The notes below the pieces were generated by a model. That model worked only from the letters and a program-made list of their open reading frames with translations. It did no database searches and was not told the DNA's origin. DNA of 64,000 nucleotides from Advenella incenata (lineage in GTDB: Bacteria; Pseudomonadota; Gammaproteobacteria; Burkholderiales; Burkholderiaceae_B): the NCBI RefSeq assembly GCF_004217095.1, contig NZ_SHKO01000002.1, positions 124,001 to 188,000 of the forward strand, written 5' to 3'. Positions within the stretch are counted from its first letter, which is position 1; every line of letters starts with the position of its first letter. A program made the position numbers and the translations under genes. Positions 52,491 through 61,425 of the stretch are shown here, piece after piece.

Positions 52491-52766
52491 ATGTCACGTT
52501 CTATCAAAAAAGGTCCTTTCGTAGACGCCCACTTGCTGAAAAAAGTGGATGCCGCTGTCGATGGGAAAGAGAAAAAACCGATCAAAACCTGGTCGCGTCG
52601 TTCAACCATCCTGCCTGATTTCATCGGCTTGACAATTGCTGTTCACAATGGCCGTCAGCACGTGCCTGTGTATGTGAACGAAAATATGGTTGGTCACAAG
52701 CTTGGCGAGTTTGCTCATACCCGTACATACAAGGGCCATGCTGCAGACAAAAAGTCTAAGAGGTAA
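52491..52766 (+). CDS. rpsS: Ribosomal protein S19
   Basis: A 91-residue S19 in the 30S head, with [39 protein letters not shown] and [19 protein letters not shown]. It lies 12 bases after rplB, with a ribosome-binding site (GGGGCGAA) before the ATG, and 3 bases before rplV. Standard length. Confidence 0.97.
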   Translation: MSRSIKKGPFVDAHLLKKVDAAVDGKEKKPIKTWSRRSTILPDFIGLTIAVHNGRQHVPVYVNENMVGHKLGEFAHTRTYKGHAADKKSKR

Positions 52767-52769
52767 GCG

Positions 52770-53099
52770 ATGGAAACTACAGCCGTTATTCGTGGTGTAC
52801 ATATCTCTGCGCAAAAAACCCGTCTGGTTGCGGACATGATCCGTGGCAAGTCTGTGGCACATGCGTTGAATATCCTTACATTCACACCAAAAAAAGCCGC
52901 TGGTATCGTCAAGAAAGCTCTGGAATCCGCAATTGCGAATGCCGAGCACAATGATGGTGCTGATATTGACGAACTGAAAGTGACGACAATCTATGTCGAC
53001 AAAGCTCAGTCAATGAAGCGATTCTCCGCAAGGGCCAAGGGCCGCGGTAACCGTATCGAGAAGCAGACTTGCCACATTGTGGTCAAAGTCGGCGCATAA
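52770..53099 (+). CDS. rplV: Ribosomal protein L22
   Basis: A 109-residue L22, whose beta-hairpin reaches into the exit tunnel. [24 protein letters not shown] start (here [18 protein letters not shown]), [15 protein letters not shown] and the hairpin [20 protein letters not shown] are clear. Standard macrolide-relevant hairpin with no deletion visible. Confidence 0.97.
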   Translation: METTAVIRGVHISAQKTRLVADMIRGKSVAHALNILTFTPKKAAGIVKKALESAIANAEHNDGADIDELKVTTIYVDKAQSMKRFSARAKGRGNRIEKQTCHIVVKVGA

Positions 53100-53108
53100 G
53101 GAGTCACA

Positions 53109-53915
53109 ATGGGTCAGAAAATTCACCCTACCGGGTTCCGTCTCGCAGTTAACCGTAACTGGAGCTCACGCTGGTACGCTGACGATAAAGACTACGGCGC
53201 CATGCTGGCCGAAGACGTCCGCGTTCGCGAGTACCTGAAACGGAAACTGAAAAACGCATCCGTCGGTCGCGTCCTTATCGAGCGTCCTGCAAAAAATGCA
53301 CGGATCACTGTATTTTCTGCGCGTCCCGGTGTTGTCATCGGCAAACGCGGCGAAGATATCGAGAGCCTGAAGTCAGACCTGCAACGCCTGATGGGCGTGC
53401 CGGTTCACGTTAATATCGAAGAAATTCGCAAGCCTGAAACCGATGCTCAGCTGATCGCTGATTCTATCGCTCAGCAGCTGGAAAAACGGATCATGTTCCG
53501 TCGCGCCATGAAACGCGCGATGCAGAACGCCATGCGCCTGGGTGCGCAGGGTATCAAGATCATGTCCGCCGGCCGTCTGAATGGTATCGAAATTGCCCGT
53601 ACCGAATGGTATCGTGAAGGTCGTGTGCCTCTACACACCCTGCGCGCCATCATCGATTATGGCACCTCTGAAGCACAGACTACCTACGGTATTATTGGTA
53701 TCAAAGTCTGGGTCTACAAAGGCGATCTGCTGCCAAATGGCGAAATGCCCGCTGAAGTGGCTGCTGCTCCTCGTGAAGATGAGCGTCGTCCACGTCGTCC
53801 TCGTGGTGACCGTCCTGATGGACAGCGTCGTCCAGGCGGCCGTGGTCGCAGCAGTGGTCGCAAAGCAGGTGATGCTGCAGCGCCAGCCGCAGCAACTGCG
53901 ACAGAAGGAGAATAA
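53109..53915 (+). CDS. rpsC: Ribosomal protein S3
   Basis: A 268-residue S3 with the KH domain ([16 protein letters not shown], about 74-89) and the C-terminal S3 domain ([39 protein letters not shown]). About 50 extra residues at the C-terminus (215-268) are rich in Arg, Pro, Gly and Ala ([19 protein letters not shown]), longer than in E. coli (233 residues) and typical of betaproteobacteria. It forms part of the mRNA entry channel. Confidence 0.97.
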   Translation: MGQKIHPTGFRLAVNRNWSSRWYADDKDYGAMLAEDVRVREYLKRKLKNASVGRVLIERPAKNARITVFSARPGVVIGKRGEDIESLKSDLQRLMGVPVHVNIEEIRKPETDAQLIADSIAQQLEKRIMFRRAMKRAMQNAMRLGAQGIKIMSAGRLNGIEIARTEWYREGRVPLHTLRAIIDYGTSEAQTTYGIIGIKVWVYKGDLLPNGEMPAEVAAAPREDERRPRRPRGDRPDGQRRPGGRGRSSGRKAGDAAAPAAATATEGE

Positions 53916-53917
53916 TT

Positions 53918-54334
53918 ATGTTGTCACCAGCACGCAGGAAATACCGTAAAGAGCAGAAAGGCCGCAATACCGGTCTGGCTACTCGCGGTACCAATGTAAA
54001 CTTTGGCGACTTCGGTCTGAAAGCTACTGGTCGTGGTCGTCTGACTGCTCGCCAGATTGAGGCAGCCCGTCGTGCCATGACCCGTCACATTAAACGTGGC
54101 GGTCGTATCTGGATCCGAATTTTCCCAGACAAGCCGATCTCTCAGAAACCTGCTGAGGTCCGTATGGGTAATGGTAAAGGTAACCCGGAGTATTGGGTAG
54201 CCGAGATCCAGCCTGGTAAAGTATTGTACGAAATGGACGGCGTCAGCGAAGAGCTGGCACGTGAGGCGTTCCGTCTGGCAGCTGCCAAGCTGCCAATCGC
54301 GACAACGTTTGTCACACGTCACTTCGGCGCTTAA
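53918..54334 (+). CDS. rplP: Ribosomal protein L16
   Basis: A 138-residue L16 near the A site, starting [19 protein letters not shown]. The conserved arginine-rich stretch [20 protein letters not shown] and [20 protein letters not shown] follow. It starts 2 bases after rpsC. Standard length. Confidence 0.97.
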   Translation: MLSPARRKYRKEQKGRNTGLATRGTNVNFGDFGLKATGRGRLTARQIEAARRAMTRHIKRGGRIWIRIFPDKPISQKPAEVRMGNGKGNPEYWVAEIQPGKVLYEMDGVSEELAREAFRLAAAKLPIATTFVTRHFGA

Positions 54335-54344
54335 GGAGAGATTC

Positions 54345-54539
54345 ATGAAAGCAAGTGAACTCCGTTCGAAAGAGACGACAGAGCTGTCCACAGAGCTCGA
54401 AAGCCTGTTGAGGGCACAATTTAGCCTGCGTATGCAGCGCGCCACTCAGCAGCTGTCCAACACTAGTCAGTTAATGAAAGTACGTCGCGACATCGCGCGT
54501 GTACGCACTGTCATGACTGAAAAAGCTGCAGGTAAGTAA
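54345..54539 (+). CDS. rpmC: Ribosomal protein L29
   Basis: A 64-residue two-helix protein next to the exit tunnel, starting [20 protein letters not shown] and ending MTEKAAGK. The start at 54345 is set by AAGGAGAG upstream and by family length; a longer in-frame extension overlaps rplP and has no support. Confidence 0.96.
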   Translation: MKASELRSKETTELSTELESLLRAQFSLRMQRATQQLSNTSQLMKVRRDIARVRTVMTEKAAGK

Positions 54540-54540
54540 T

Positions 54541-54822
54541 ATGAGCGAAACAACGCAAACGACACCCGCAAAGCGTCAGCGTACCCTGATCGGTAAAGTG
54601 GTTAGCAACAAGATGGACAAATCCGTTGTCGTTCTGGTAGAACGTCGCGTGAAGCACCCCATCTACGGCAAAATCGTGGTCCGTTCAAACAAGTACAAAG
54701 CGCATGACGAATCTAATGAGATCAACGAAGGCGACACAGTAGAAATTGCTGAAGGTCGTCCTATTTCACGCAGCAAATCGTGGAGTGTCGTTCGTCTTAT
54801 TGAGGCAGCACGCGTCATCTGA
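54541..54822 (+). CDS. rpsQ: Ribosomal protein S17
   Basis: A 93-residue S17, a primary 16S-binding protein. [40 protein letters not shown] and [20 protein letters not shown] are present. It starts one base after the rpmC stop. In most proteobacteria rplN (spc operon) follows directly; here a strong terminator comes 89 bases later and no spc gene is found. Confidence 0.97.
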   Translation: MSETTQTTPAKRQRTLIGKVVSNKMDKSVVVLVERRVKHPIYGKIVVRSNKYKAHDESNEINEGDTVEIAEGRPISRSKSWSVVRLIEAARVI

Positions 54823-54910
54823 TGCTTCGCCGGCGTTAGCCAAGTCACGAGCCTGTGCATTTTGCAGGCTTGAGACGGCACCGATTGCCGGCATGCGAAG
54901 AAGAAGTACC

Positions 54911-54940
54911 AAAGCCACCCTTTTGAAGGGTGGCTTTTTT
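54911..54940 (+). terminator. Intrinsic terminator after rpsQ
   Basis: AAAGCCACCC (54911-54920) pairs with GGGTGGCTTT (54928-54937) around a TTTTGAA loop and runs into a six-T tail. It ends the rplC-rpsQ transcript. Confidence 0.92.
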
Positions 54941-55093
54941 GTGCGCATAGCCAACAGATCATGCCAGGGTCAACGTGTTTTATCGGGGTAAACCCCGCCC
55001 TTGGCGCAGGGTACCGGGCCTGCATGTCGATTTATCGTGTTGCTGGTGGCGTTGTTTGACTACAATCAATCTATTTTTATCAAAGGAGATGGC

Positions 55094-55489
55094 ATGCGTC
55101 TGATTCTACTTCCGGCGGCTCTGGCCAGCATGGTTCTGGCAGGTTGTGCTACCGGTTCAGCGGACGGCAACAAAGATGGCAACAATCTTAGCCGCACTCA
55201 GCAGTCTGTTTATATCTGCAAGGGTAAACGGCAATTGGGCGTGGCCTATGTGTTTGTCAATGACAAGGCAACCAAAGTGATTGTCAGCGACAAGCGCAGG
55301 ACATATGAACTGACACGTGCAGATCAGACTGATGGCGACGCTACGGCATTTACCAACGGGACGGTTACGTGGATTGCCAGTGGCGAGGTCACCGAGCAGT
55401 CAGTCAATACCCATCAGGGCAGCCGTCTGCTTAAGGTAGGGCGCAACGGCAGGGCGACTGCCGTCGCCAGCGATTGCAACCCGGGCTGA
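55094..55489 (+). CDS. MliC-like lipoprotein (predicted)
   Basis: A 131-residue lipoprotein. Start at 55094 with AAGGAG nine bases upstream; the signal peptide ends in LAGC, giving acylated Cys18. The mature part has one cysteine pair (near 41 and 128) and a beta-rich pattern VYICKGKRQLGVAYVFVND, TYELTRADQT, VTWIASGEV. This resembles the MliC/PliC family of lysozyme inhibitors, but the match is loose. An envelope lipoprotein of uncertain role is the safe reading. A terminator follows at 55512. Confidence 0.6.
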   Translation: MRLILLPAALASMVLAGCATGSADGNKDGNNLSRTQQSVYICKGKRQLGVAYVFVNDKATKVIVSDKRRTYELTRADQTDGDATAFTNGTVTWIASGEVTEQSVNTHQGSRLLKVGRNGRATAVASDCNPG

Positions 55490-55511
55490 ACAACCTCTTC
55501 TTTGGTCCATC

Positions 55512-55541
55512 ACGCCACACCTTTTGCGGGTGTGGCGTTTT
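55512..55541 (+). terminator. Intrinsic terminator after the lipoprotein gene
   Basis: ACGCCACACC (55512-55521) pairs perfectly with GGTGTGGCGT (55529-55538) and is followed by a short T run. It separates the lipoprotein gene from the toxin-antitoxin module. Confidence 0.8.
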
Positions 55542-55657
55542 CATTCATCCATGATGCTGTCCAGCAGGTTGCTGGCCAACATCGCCATCAATAATGACGC
55601 ATTAACGTCGTTGCCGGTTGAGAGATGGTCCGCTAGGGCATGCGACAATGCGATCCA

Positions 55658-55686
55658 TTGAAAGTAATGTAAAAATCCATTACTAT
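55658..55686 (+). promoter_or_regulatory. Promoter-operator of the vapBC module
   Basis: TTGAAA (55658-55663) and TACTAT (55681-55686) are 17 bases apart. A perfect inverted repeat AGTAATG-N8-CATTACT (55663-55684) covers the spacer between them. A repressor bound there would block RNA polymerase, as expected for autoregulation by a VapB-VapC complex. Confidence 0.65.
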
Positions 55687-55716
55687 ATTGATAAGTTCAA
55701 CCACAAAGGATTTTCC

Positions 55717-55968
55717 ATGACGTCAGTGACGGTAACGATGAAAGGGCAGGTCACCCTAAAGCGGGACTTGCTGGTACATCTGGGTATTAAGCCGGGCGAA
55801 CGGATCGACTTTGACAAGATGCCCGGTGGTGAGCTGCGGGTCAAAGCAGCGCGTCCTGCAGGCACGATTGAAAATTTTATTGGGCGGCATGCCGGAAAAG
55901 TCAAAAAGCCAATGACTATCGAGGAAATGAACGAGCTTGCCGCTGCTGGTTGGGCGGGTGATAAGTGA
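55717..55968 (+). CDS. vapB: AbrB-type antitoxin (VapB-like)
   Basis: An 83-residue protein with an N-terminal AbrB/SpoVT swapped-hairpin DNA-binding domain (TSVTVTMKGQVTLKRDLLVH, LGIKPGERIDFDKMPGGELRV) and a C-terminal tail (KKPMTIEEMNELAAAGWAGD) of the type that wraps the toxin. Start at 55717 with AAAGGA six bases upstream. It overlaps the PIN toxin gene by four bases. Predicted role: neutralise VapC and repress the module. Confidence 0.88.
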   Translation: MTSVTVTMKGQVTLKRDLLVHLGIKPGERIDFDKMPGGELRVKAARPAGTIENFIGRHAGKVKKPMTIEEMNELAAAGWAGDK

Positions 55969-56363
55969 AGATTGCTGTCGATACAAACATACTTGTTCGC
56001 GCGGTTTTGCAGGATGACGAAGATCAGGGCAGGGCGGCAGCGAATGTATTGAAAAATGCCTCATTGATTGCCATTCCATTGCCCTGTCTGTGCGAACTGG
56101 TCTGGATTTTGCGAAGAGGCGCCAAACTGTCCCAGGAAGACGTCGCTCAGACCATCCGCGATTTATTGAATGCGGGGAATGTCGTAATGAACCGGCCGGC
56201 AGTCGAGGCCGGGCTGTCAATACTTGAAGCGGGTGGCGATTTTGCAGATGGCGTTATTGCCTATGAGGGCAATTGGCTGGGAGGTGAAACGTTCGTGTCA
56301 TTCGATAAACATGCCGTCAAACTGTTGACGGAAAAAGGTGAAGCCGCGCAACTGCTTGTCTGA
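55965..56363 (+). CDS. vapC: PIN-domain toxin (VapC-like)
   Basis: A 132-residue PIN-domain protein starting with GTG inside the antitoxin gene (GTGA overlap). The acidic metal-binding residues expected for a PIN nuclease are present: Asp6 (VDTNILVR), Glu44 (CELVWIL), Asp92/Asp95 (GGDFADGVIA) and Asp114 (SFDKHA). VapC toxins cut RNA, often tRNA; the target here is unknown. The active site looks intact, so the toxin is probably functional and held by the upstream antitoxin. Confidence 0.9.
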   Translation: MKIAVDTNILVRAVLQDDEDQGRAAANVLKNASLIAIPLPCLCELVWILRRGAKLSQEDVAQTIRDLLNAGNVVMNRPAVEAGLSILEAGGDFADGVIAYEGNWLGGETFVSFDKHAVKLLTEKGEAAQLLV

Positions 56364-56407
56364 TATGGCCGTCCTGACCTGATGGTCGAATCGGCAAATC
56401 GAGCCAA

Positions 56408-56444
56408 CGGCTTGTCGCCAGTCATGGCGCTTGGCGGCAAGCCG
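56408..56444 (+). terminator. Hairpin after vapC
   Basis: CGGCTTGTCGCCA (56408-56420) pairs with TGGCGGCAAGCCG (56432-56444) with a single mismatch. The stem is long but no T run follows (TCTTGATC). It may end the module's transcript or protect its 3' end. Confidence 0.5.
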
Positions 56445-56570
56445 TCTTGATCACAATCTGGTGCGCCGCTGGGCCGACATATAAGCGGCAATCGGCGACA
56501 GCTGGCGGTTGCAGGGTGGTCAATCGTATAGAATAAATCTTCTGTCATTTTCTGCGATTCCCTCTTTTTC

Positions 56571-57938
56571 ATGTCTGATTCCTTTCTCTCCCAATTACCG
56601 GCAGAACTGAACGTTTTGACGGACCCGGCTTCGCTCGTACGATACGGCAGCGACGCCAGTGGTTTGTGCGCCGGCGTCCCGCTACTGGTGGCGCGACCTG
56701 CCACGGTCGAGCAGGTGGGCGCACTGGTTGCCCTGTGCGCCAGGCACAATAGGAAAATCACAATCGCCGGCGGCGGCAGTGGATTGGCCGGTGGGGCAGC
56801 GCCCGACGAAGGCGACGTCGTCATTTCGCTCGAACTGCTGAACCGGATTGAAGACATCGATGAAGCGGGCGGTACAGCACTGGTGCAGGCCGGCGTCGTG
56901 CTGGAAACCCTGTGTGCGGCGGTGGAAGAAAAGGGCTGGTACTTTCCGCTGGACCTTGGCGCGCGCGGCTCCTGTCAGATCGGGGGCAACGTGGCTACCA
57001 ATGCCGGTGGCAATCGGGTTCTGCGTTATGGCACCACCCGGCAACTGGTGCTGGGCCTGGAGGTCGTGCTGCCAGATGGCACCATCATGACCATGCTGGA
57101 TCGTACCCTTAAAAACAATACTGGCCTGGATTTGAAGCAGCTTTTCATTGGCACCGAGGGCACGCTGGGCATTATCACACGTGTGGTTGTGCGCCTGTTC
57201 CCACGTCCGCAGACAAGGCGCTCGGCCCTGGTGGGGCTGGGCTCGTTCACGCAGATCGCGCCCTTGCTGAAGGCAGCGCGCAGCGCGCTGCCCGAGTTGT
57301 CCAGTTTTGAAGTGATGTGGGCCGACTATGTGGCCCAGGCTGCACGGGTCACTGGCAGGGCTATTCCCTTTGACGGCGCATGGCCACTTACCGTGCTGCT
57401 CGAAACCGAAGGCGCCGACACGCCCATGTTTCATGCCGGTTTCGATGCCTTCCTGGAATCCATGCTTGAGAACGACGCCGTGCAGGATGCCATCGTGCCG
57501 CAAAACCTGGAACACGCAGCAGATCTGTGGGCGATCCGCGATGGCATTGGCGAGCTGTTCACGTCGCTGCGGCCATTCGTGGCCTTCGATATAGGTATCC
57601 CCTTAAAAGATATGGGCGCCTTCATAGAGCAGGCCATGGCTGAGATCAGCCAACGCTGGCCGCAGGCCTCCAACCTGCTTTTCGGCCATCTTGGCGATGG
57701 TAATTTGCATCTGACGACCGGCCATCTGCAACCGGATGATATTGTGCCGGTGGAAGAGGCGGTATATGCACTTACCGGCAGGTTCAATGGCAGCATTTCG
57801 GCCGAGCATGGCATTGGCCGTTTAAAGAAACCGTTTCTTCATTACAGTCGTGATGATACCCAGCAGCAGGTCATGCGCCGTATCCGTGACGCACTTAATC
57901 CGCAAGGTGTATTGAACGCGGCACGCATTCTTGATTGA
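56571..57938 (+). CDS. GlcD-type FAD oxidoreductase (2-hydroxyacid dehydrogenase)
   Basis: A 455-residue flavoprotein of the vanillyl-alcohol-oxidase fold. The FAD-binding PCMH part (about 35-215) has ITIAGGGSGLAGGAAPDEGD, CQIGGNVATNAGGNRVLRYG and FIGTEGTLGIIT; the C-terminal substrate part has LLFGHLGDGNLHL and SAEHGIGRLKK with the metal-binding histidines. The family oxidises D-lactate, glycolate or D-2-hydroxyglutarate. Length without an Fe-S domain fits the D-2-hydroxyglutarate / D-lactate type. It lies 33 bases ahead of a second, related but different oxidase. Confidence 0.9.
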   Translation: MSDSFLSQLPAELNVLTDPASLVRYGSDASGLCAGVPLLVARPATVEQVGALVALCARHNRKITIAGGGSGLAGGAAPDEGDVVISLELLNRIEDIDEAGGTALVQAGVVLETLCAAVEEKGWYFPLDLGARGSCQIGGNVATNAGGNRVLRYGTTRQLVLGLEVVLPDGTIMTMLDRTLKNNTGLDLKQLFIGTEGTLGIITRVVVRLFPRPQTRRSALVGLGSFTQIAPLLKAARSALPELSSFEVMWADYVAQAARVTGRAIPFDGAWPLTVLLETEGADTPMFHAGFDAFLESMLENDAVQDAIVPQNLEHAADLWAIRDGIGELFTSLRPFVAFDIGIPLKDMGAFIEQAMAEISQRWPQASNLLFGHLGDGNLHLTTGHLQPDDIVPVEEAVYALTGRFNGSISAEHGIGRLKKPFLHYSRDDTQQQVMRRIRDALNPQGVLNAARILD

Positions 57939-57970
57939 TATTTTTTGCTATCTTAAAAAGGCCACACGTC

Positions 57971-59407
57971 ATGGCATATAGCCCAGCCACCCCCGTTTCT
58001 AGCGTCGCGCCCCGGCATCTTTGTGAGGCAGCGCGCGCCGCTTTTGTTGCCCATTTCGGCGAGCGCTTCTCCACCGGCGCAGCCGTTCGCGATCATCACG
58101 CGCGTGATGAATCGGCGTACCCGCCCGTGCAGCCCGATGGTGTATTGTTTGCCAGGGACACCGACGATGTGGTCGCTGCAGTCAAACTATGCACCCAATA
58201 CAATGTGCCGCTTGTGCCATTTGGCATTGGTTCATCCATCGAGGGCCATGTGCTGCCCATTGAAGGCGGTATCACGATCGATTTTCGCGACATGAATCAG
58301 GTGCTGGCCATCCAGCCGGAAGATTTCACCGTAACGGTGCAGCCGGGGGTGATTCGCACACAGTTAAATGAAGAGATTCGCCATACCGGCCTGTTCTTTC
58401 CCATCGACCCGGGTGCGCATGCATCTATCGGCGGCATGACAGCGACCCGCGCTTCCGGAACCAACGCGGTCCGCTACGGCACCATGCGCGACAATGTACT
58501 GTCGCTCAAAGTGGTCACGGCAACCGGCGAGGTTATTCGTACCAGCAGTCGCGCCCGCAAATCGTCGGCGGGCTATGATCTGACGCATTTATATGTGGGC
58601 AGTGAAGGTACGCTGGGCGTGATTGTGGAAATTACCTTGCGTGTGTATCCGCTACCAGAGGCGGTGACTGCCGCGGTGTGCTCGTTCCCGACCCTGCGCC
58701 ATGCGGTACAGGCCGTGACCGAGATTATGCAAAGCGGTGTGCCCATTGCCCGCGTCGAGTTCATGGATGAGCGTGCCGTGCGCGCTGTCAACGCCTACAG
58801 TAAAACCACACTGGCGGAACAGCCGCTGCTGCTGTTCGAGTTTCACGGATCGCCCGCAGGCATTGCCGAACAGGCCGTGATCGTGCAGGAACTGACCGCC
58901 GGGCAGGGTGGCACGGCGTTCCAGTGGGCTGAAAAACCCGAGGAGCGCACTGTGCTGTGGACTGCCCGCCACAATTACTATTTTGCCTGCCTGCAGCAAC
59001 GGCCTGGTGGACGCGCCATTACCACTGATGTGTGCGTACCTATATCCCGCCTGGCCGATTGCGTTACCGACACCGCCGCTGATCTGCAAAAGCTGGCCTT
59101 TCCGTGGTCTATTGTCGGCCATGTCGGTGATGGCAATTTCCATGTGGTCATGATGATTGATGCAGATGATGAACAGGAATGGCATCAGGCAGAAGACATC
59201 AACAATCGCCTGGTGCTGCGTGCCATACAGATGGATGGCACCTGCACCGGTGAGCACGGCGTGGGCATTCACAAGATGGGTTTTCTGAAAGCAGAACATG
59301 GCGAAGTCGCGCTGCAATTGATGCGCAACATCAAGCATGCTTATGACCCCAACAATATCTTCAATCCGGGCAAAATCGTCAGTTGGTCGGCGCCAGCGGG
59401 ACAATGA
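57971..59407 (+). CDS. D-lactate dehydrogenase-like FAD oxidase
   Basis: A 478-residue paralogue of the upstream oxidase, from the same FAD_binding_4 / FAD-oxidase_C family. Start chosen at 57971 (MAYSPATPV) with AAAAGG eight bases upstream; an in-frame TTG at 57935 would overlap the previous stop. PLVPFGIGSSIEGHVLPIEG, ASIGGMTATRASGTNAVRYG, LYVGSEGTLGVIVE, VGHVGDGNFHVVMM and CTGEHGVGIHKMGFL place it with the cytochrome-type D-lactate dehydrogenases. It probably works on D-lactate or another D-2-hydroxyacid and passes electrons to the respiratory chain. Confidence 0.9.
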   Translation: MAYSPATPVSSVAPRHLCEAARAAFVAHFGERFSTGAAVRDHHARDESAYPPVQPDGVLFARDTDDVVAAVKLCTQYNVPLVPFGIGSSIEGHVLPIEGGITIDFRDMNQVLAIQPEDFTVTVQPGVIRTQLNEEIRHTGLFFPIDPGAHASIGGMTATRASGTNAVRYGTMRDNVLSLKVVTATGEVIRTSSRARKSSAGYDLTHLYVGSEGTLGVIVEITLRVYPLPEAVTAAVCSFPTLRHAVQAVTEIMQSGVPIARVEFMDERAVRAVNAYSKTTLAEQPLLLFEFHGSPAGIAEQAVIVQELTAGQGGTAFQWAEKPEERTVLWTARHNYYFACLQQRPGGRAITTDVCVPISRLADCVTDTAADLQKLAFPWSIVGHVGDGNFHVVMMIDADDEQEWHQAEDINNRLVLRAIQMDGTCTGEHGVGIHKMGFLKAEHGEVALQLMRNIKHAYDPNNIFNPGKIVSWSAPAGQ

Positions 59408-59606
59408 CGAATGTGATCGCACGCGCCGTGCCAGGCGAGCAAGTGCAAGTGACGCAGCAACGAAACAAAGGTATGCAGTAATCTGGTTTTCTGTTCATTT
59501 GTGATAAGCTGATCGCCGCCACTCACATGGTGTCATGCGCCGAAAGTGCTGCAGGCACCCGACAGAACCGCACATGCGTGGGCGCAATAAAAGGAGAAGA
59601 AGACAA

Positions 59607-60512
59607 ATGGTTTCGCGTTATCTCGCAGCAGACTGGGGTTCCACCAATCTGCGTTTGTGGCTGGTTGAGGACGGCATTGCCGTGAAAAATGCGGCATCGC
59701 CTTTCGGGATTACGCGGATGCAGAACCAGTCGTTCCCCGCTGTGCTACAGGGCCTGCTGCAGCAAATGCAGATTGCGCAAGCCGACGTTTCGCGCGTCTA
59801 CATTGCCGGCATGGCGGGCAGCAACGTGGGTTGGCAACAGGCAAACTATCTGCCCTGCCCGGTATCGCTCAATACCCTGGGCACAAGCCTGACTGCGGTG
59901 GATCCTGGCTGGCCGGCCCAGGCCGGCATTATTCCCGGCGTATGCGTGCCCGGCCCGGATGGCGCCGACGTGATGCGTGGCGAGGAAACCCAGTTGCTGG
60001 GCGCGCTGCAAGACACGGCATCGGCCCTGTTCATACTGCCAGGCACCCACAGCAAATGGGCGCGCGTTCGCCACGATGTCATCGATAGCTTCACGACGGT
60101 TATGACCGGGGAGCTGTTCGATGTACTGCGGCACCATTCCCTGCTAGGTCGTGGTCTGCCGGCGGCGACGCCACACCCCGAATCCTTTGATCACGGCGTC
60201 ACGGCCGGGTTGGCTGCCAGCGATACCATGACCGAACTGTTCAGCGTCCGGGCGCGGTATATTTTGGGTCATCTGCCTGCCCAGCAGGTTGATGACTACC
60301 TCTCGGGGCTGCTGATCGGCTCCGAAGTGCGCGATATGCGCCAGCGTTTCGAGCTATCGACCGATACGCCGGTCACCCTGGTGGGTAGCGGCTCGCTTTT
60401 CACACGTTATGATCGCGCCCTGCATCTGGCCGGTATTGCGTTTACTACCCAGGATGCCGATACGGCCATTTTGAACGGAATAAGGAAAATACATGACTCC
60501 CTGGACACCTGA
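59607..60512 (+). CDS. dgoK: 2-dehydro-3-deoxygalactonokinase
   Basis: A 301-residue kinase of the DgoK family. The start at 59607 has AAGGAG ten bases upstream; an N-terminal in-frame Arg-rich extension is rejected. SRYLAADWGSTNLRLWLVED is the phosphate-binding motif; IPGVCVPGPDGADVMRGEET, ILPGTHSKWA and TVMTGELFDVLRHHSLLGRG are typical. It phosphorylates 2-keto-3-deoxy-galactonate, made from D-galactonate. It overlaps dgoA by 20 bases. Confidence 0.95.
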   Translation: MVSRYLAADWGSTNLRLWLVEDGIAVKNAASPFGITRMQNQSFPAVLQGLLQQMQIAQADVSRVYIAGMAGSNVGWQQANYLPCPVSLNTLGTSLTAVDPGWPAQAGIIPGVCVPGPDGADVMRGEETQLLGALQDTASALFILPGTHSKWARVRHDVIDSFTTVMTGELFDVLRHHSLLGRGLPAATPHPESFDHGVTAGLAASDTMTELFSVRARYILGHLPAQQVDDYLSGLLIGSEVRDMRQRFELSTDTPVTLVGSGSLFTRYDRALHLAGIAFTTQDADTAILNGIRKIHDSLDT

Positions 60513-61125
60513 GTTGCCGCTGATCGCCATTTTGCGCGGCATCGGTCCCGATGAAGTGCTCGATCACGTGCAGGCGCTGCATGAGGCCGGGTTTGACGCC
60601 ATTGAAATCCCTACCAATTCGCCAGACTGGCAGGTGAGTGTGCAGCGGGTGAGCCAAACCTTTGGCGCGAGCCTGATGACCGGGGCCGGAACGGTCCTGA
60701 CATCGGAACATCTGGCGCAGCTGTCCGCGGCCGGCGGCAGGCTGATGGTAACGCCCAATACCAATCCGACGCTAATCACCGAGGCAGTCAGCACCTACGG
60801 TTTTCAAGTCTGCGCCGGGTTTGCCACCGCCAGCGAGGCTTTTGCCGCCTTGCAGGCAGGCGCTCAGGCGCTCAAGCTGTTTCCGTCCAGCGTATTCGGA
60901 CCGGATTACGTCAAGGCGCTCAAGGCTGTTTTGCCGGCACACGTGCCGCTGTACGCGGTTGGTGGCATCAATCCCGGGAACCTGGCCAGCTATCTGGACG
61001 CCGGTTGCGCTGGTGCCGGACTGGGGTCCGATCTGTATCGGCCTGGACAGCAGGTGGCGGTGACGCGTGAACGTGCACAGCGCTTTGTACAAGCATGGCA
61101 GGCTGCACGAGTGCAGGCGCATTGA
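60493..61125 (+). CDS. dgoA: 2-dehydro-3-deoxy-6-phosphogalactonate aldolase
   Basis: A 210-residue class I aldolase that splits the dgoK product to pyruvate and glyceraldehyde-3-phosphate. LPLIAILRGIGPDEVLDHVQ, FDAIEIPTNSP (Glu38), GAGTVLTSE, and the Schiff-base lysine Lys128 in QALKLFPSSVFGPDYVKALK are in place, and DAGCAGAGLGSDLYRPGQ closes the barrel. The start lies within dgoK. In E. coli dgoA is separate from dgoD (galactonate dehydratase), which is not in this window. Confidence 0.95.
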   Translation: MTPWTPELPLIAILRGIGPDEVLDHVQALHEAGFDAIEIPTNSPDWQVSVQRVSQTFGASLMTGAGTVLTSEHLAQLSAAGGRLMVTPNTNPTLITEAVSTYGFQVCAGFATASEAFAALQAGAQALKLFPSSVFGPDYVKALKAVLPAHVPLYAVGGINPGNLASYLDAGCAGAGLGSDLYRPGQQVAVTRERAQRFVQAWQAARVQAH

Positions 61126-61425
61126 ATGTTGCCTGCGCCCAAGGTTGTGAGCGCGGTGACGGCCTTTTGTATCAGAACCAGGGGTCGTCCAACCATCGCT
61201 GTTGGGCTTAGCGCAGTCATTGCAAAGGTATGCACGTTGCGATCGTTGGCCGTTAGCAATGTTGGCAACGTTGGCGACGAGATACCGAAAGAATCCGCAG
61301 GTACATCAAACCGGGACCGTGGCGGGCGCCCGGGAATAACAAGCGTTTTGATATTGTCCGGCAGCGAGTGCTGTCCGGGCCGGTACAGAATCAGAAAACA
61401 CAGACAATGACGGGAGAATAGAGAC
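61126..61425. other. Gap between dgoA and kdgK, no certain gene
   Basis: An ATG directly abuts the dgoA stop and opens 94 codons, but there is no ribosome-binding site, no family resemblance and a Cys/Arg-rich random look toward the end. I therefore do not call it. TGTCCGG occurs twice near 61360 and 61375. An AGAATAGAGAC region just before 61426 with GGGAGAA is the kdgK ribosome-binding site. Confidence 0.5.

Noticed and set aside
61126..61410. 94-codon frame right after dgoA
   Set aside because: ATG abuts the dgoA stop but there is no ribosome-binding site, no family similarity and a random-looking C-terminal half.
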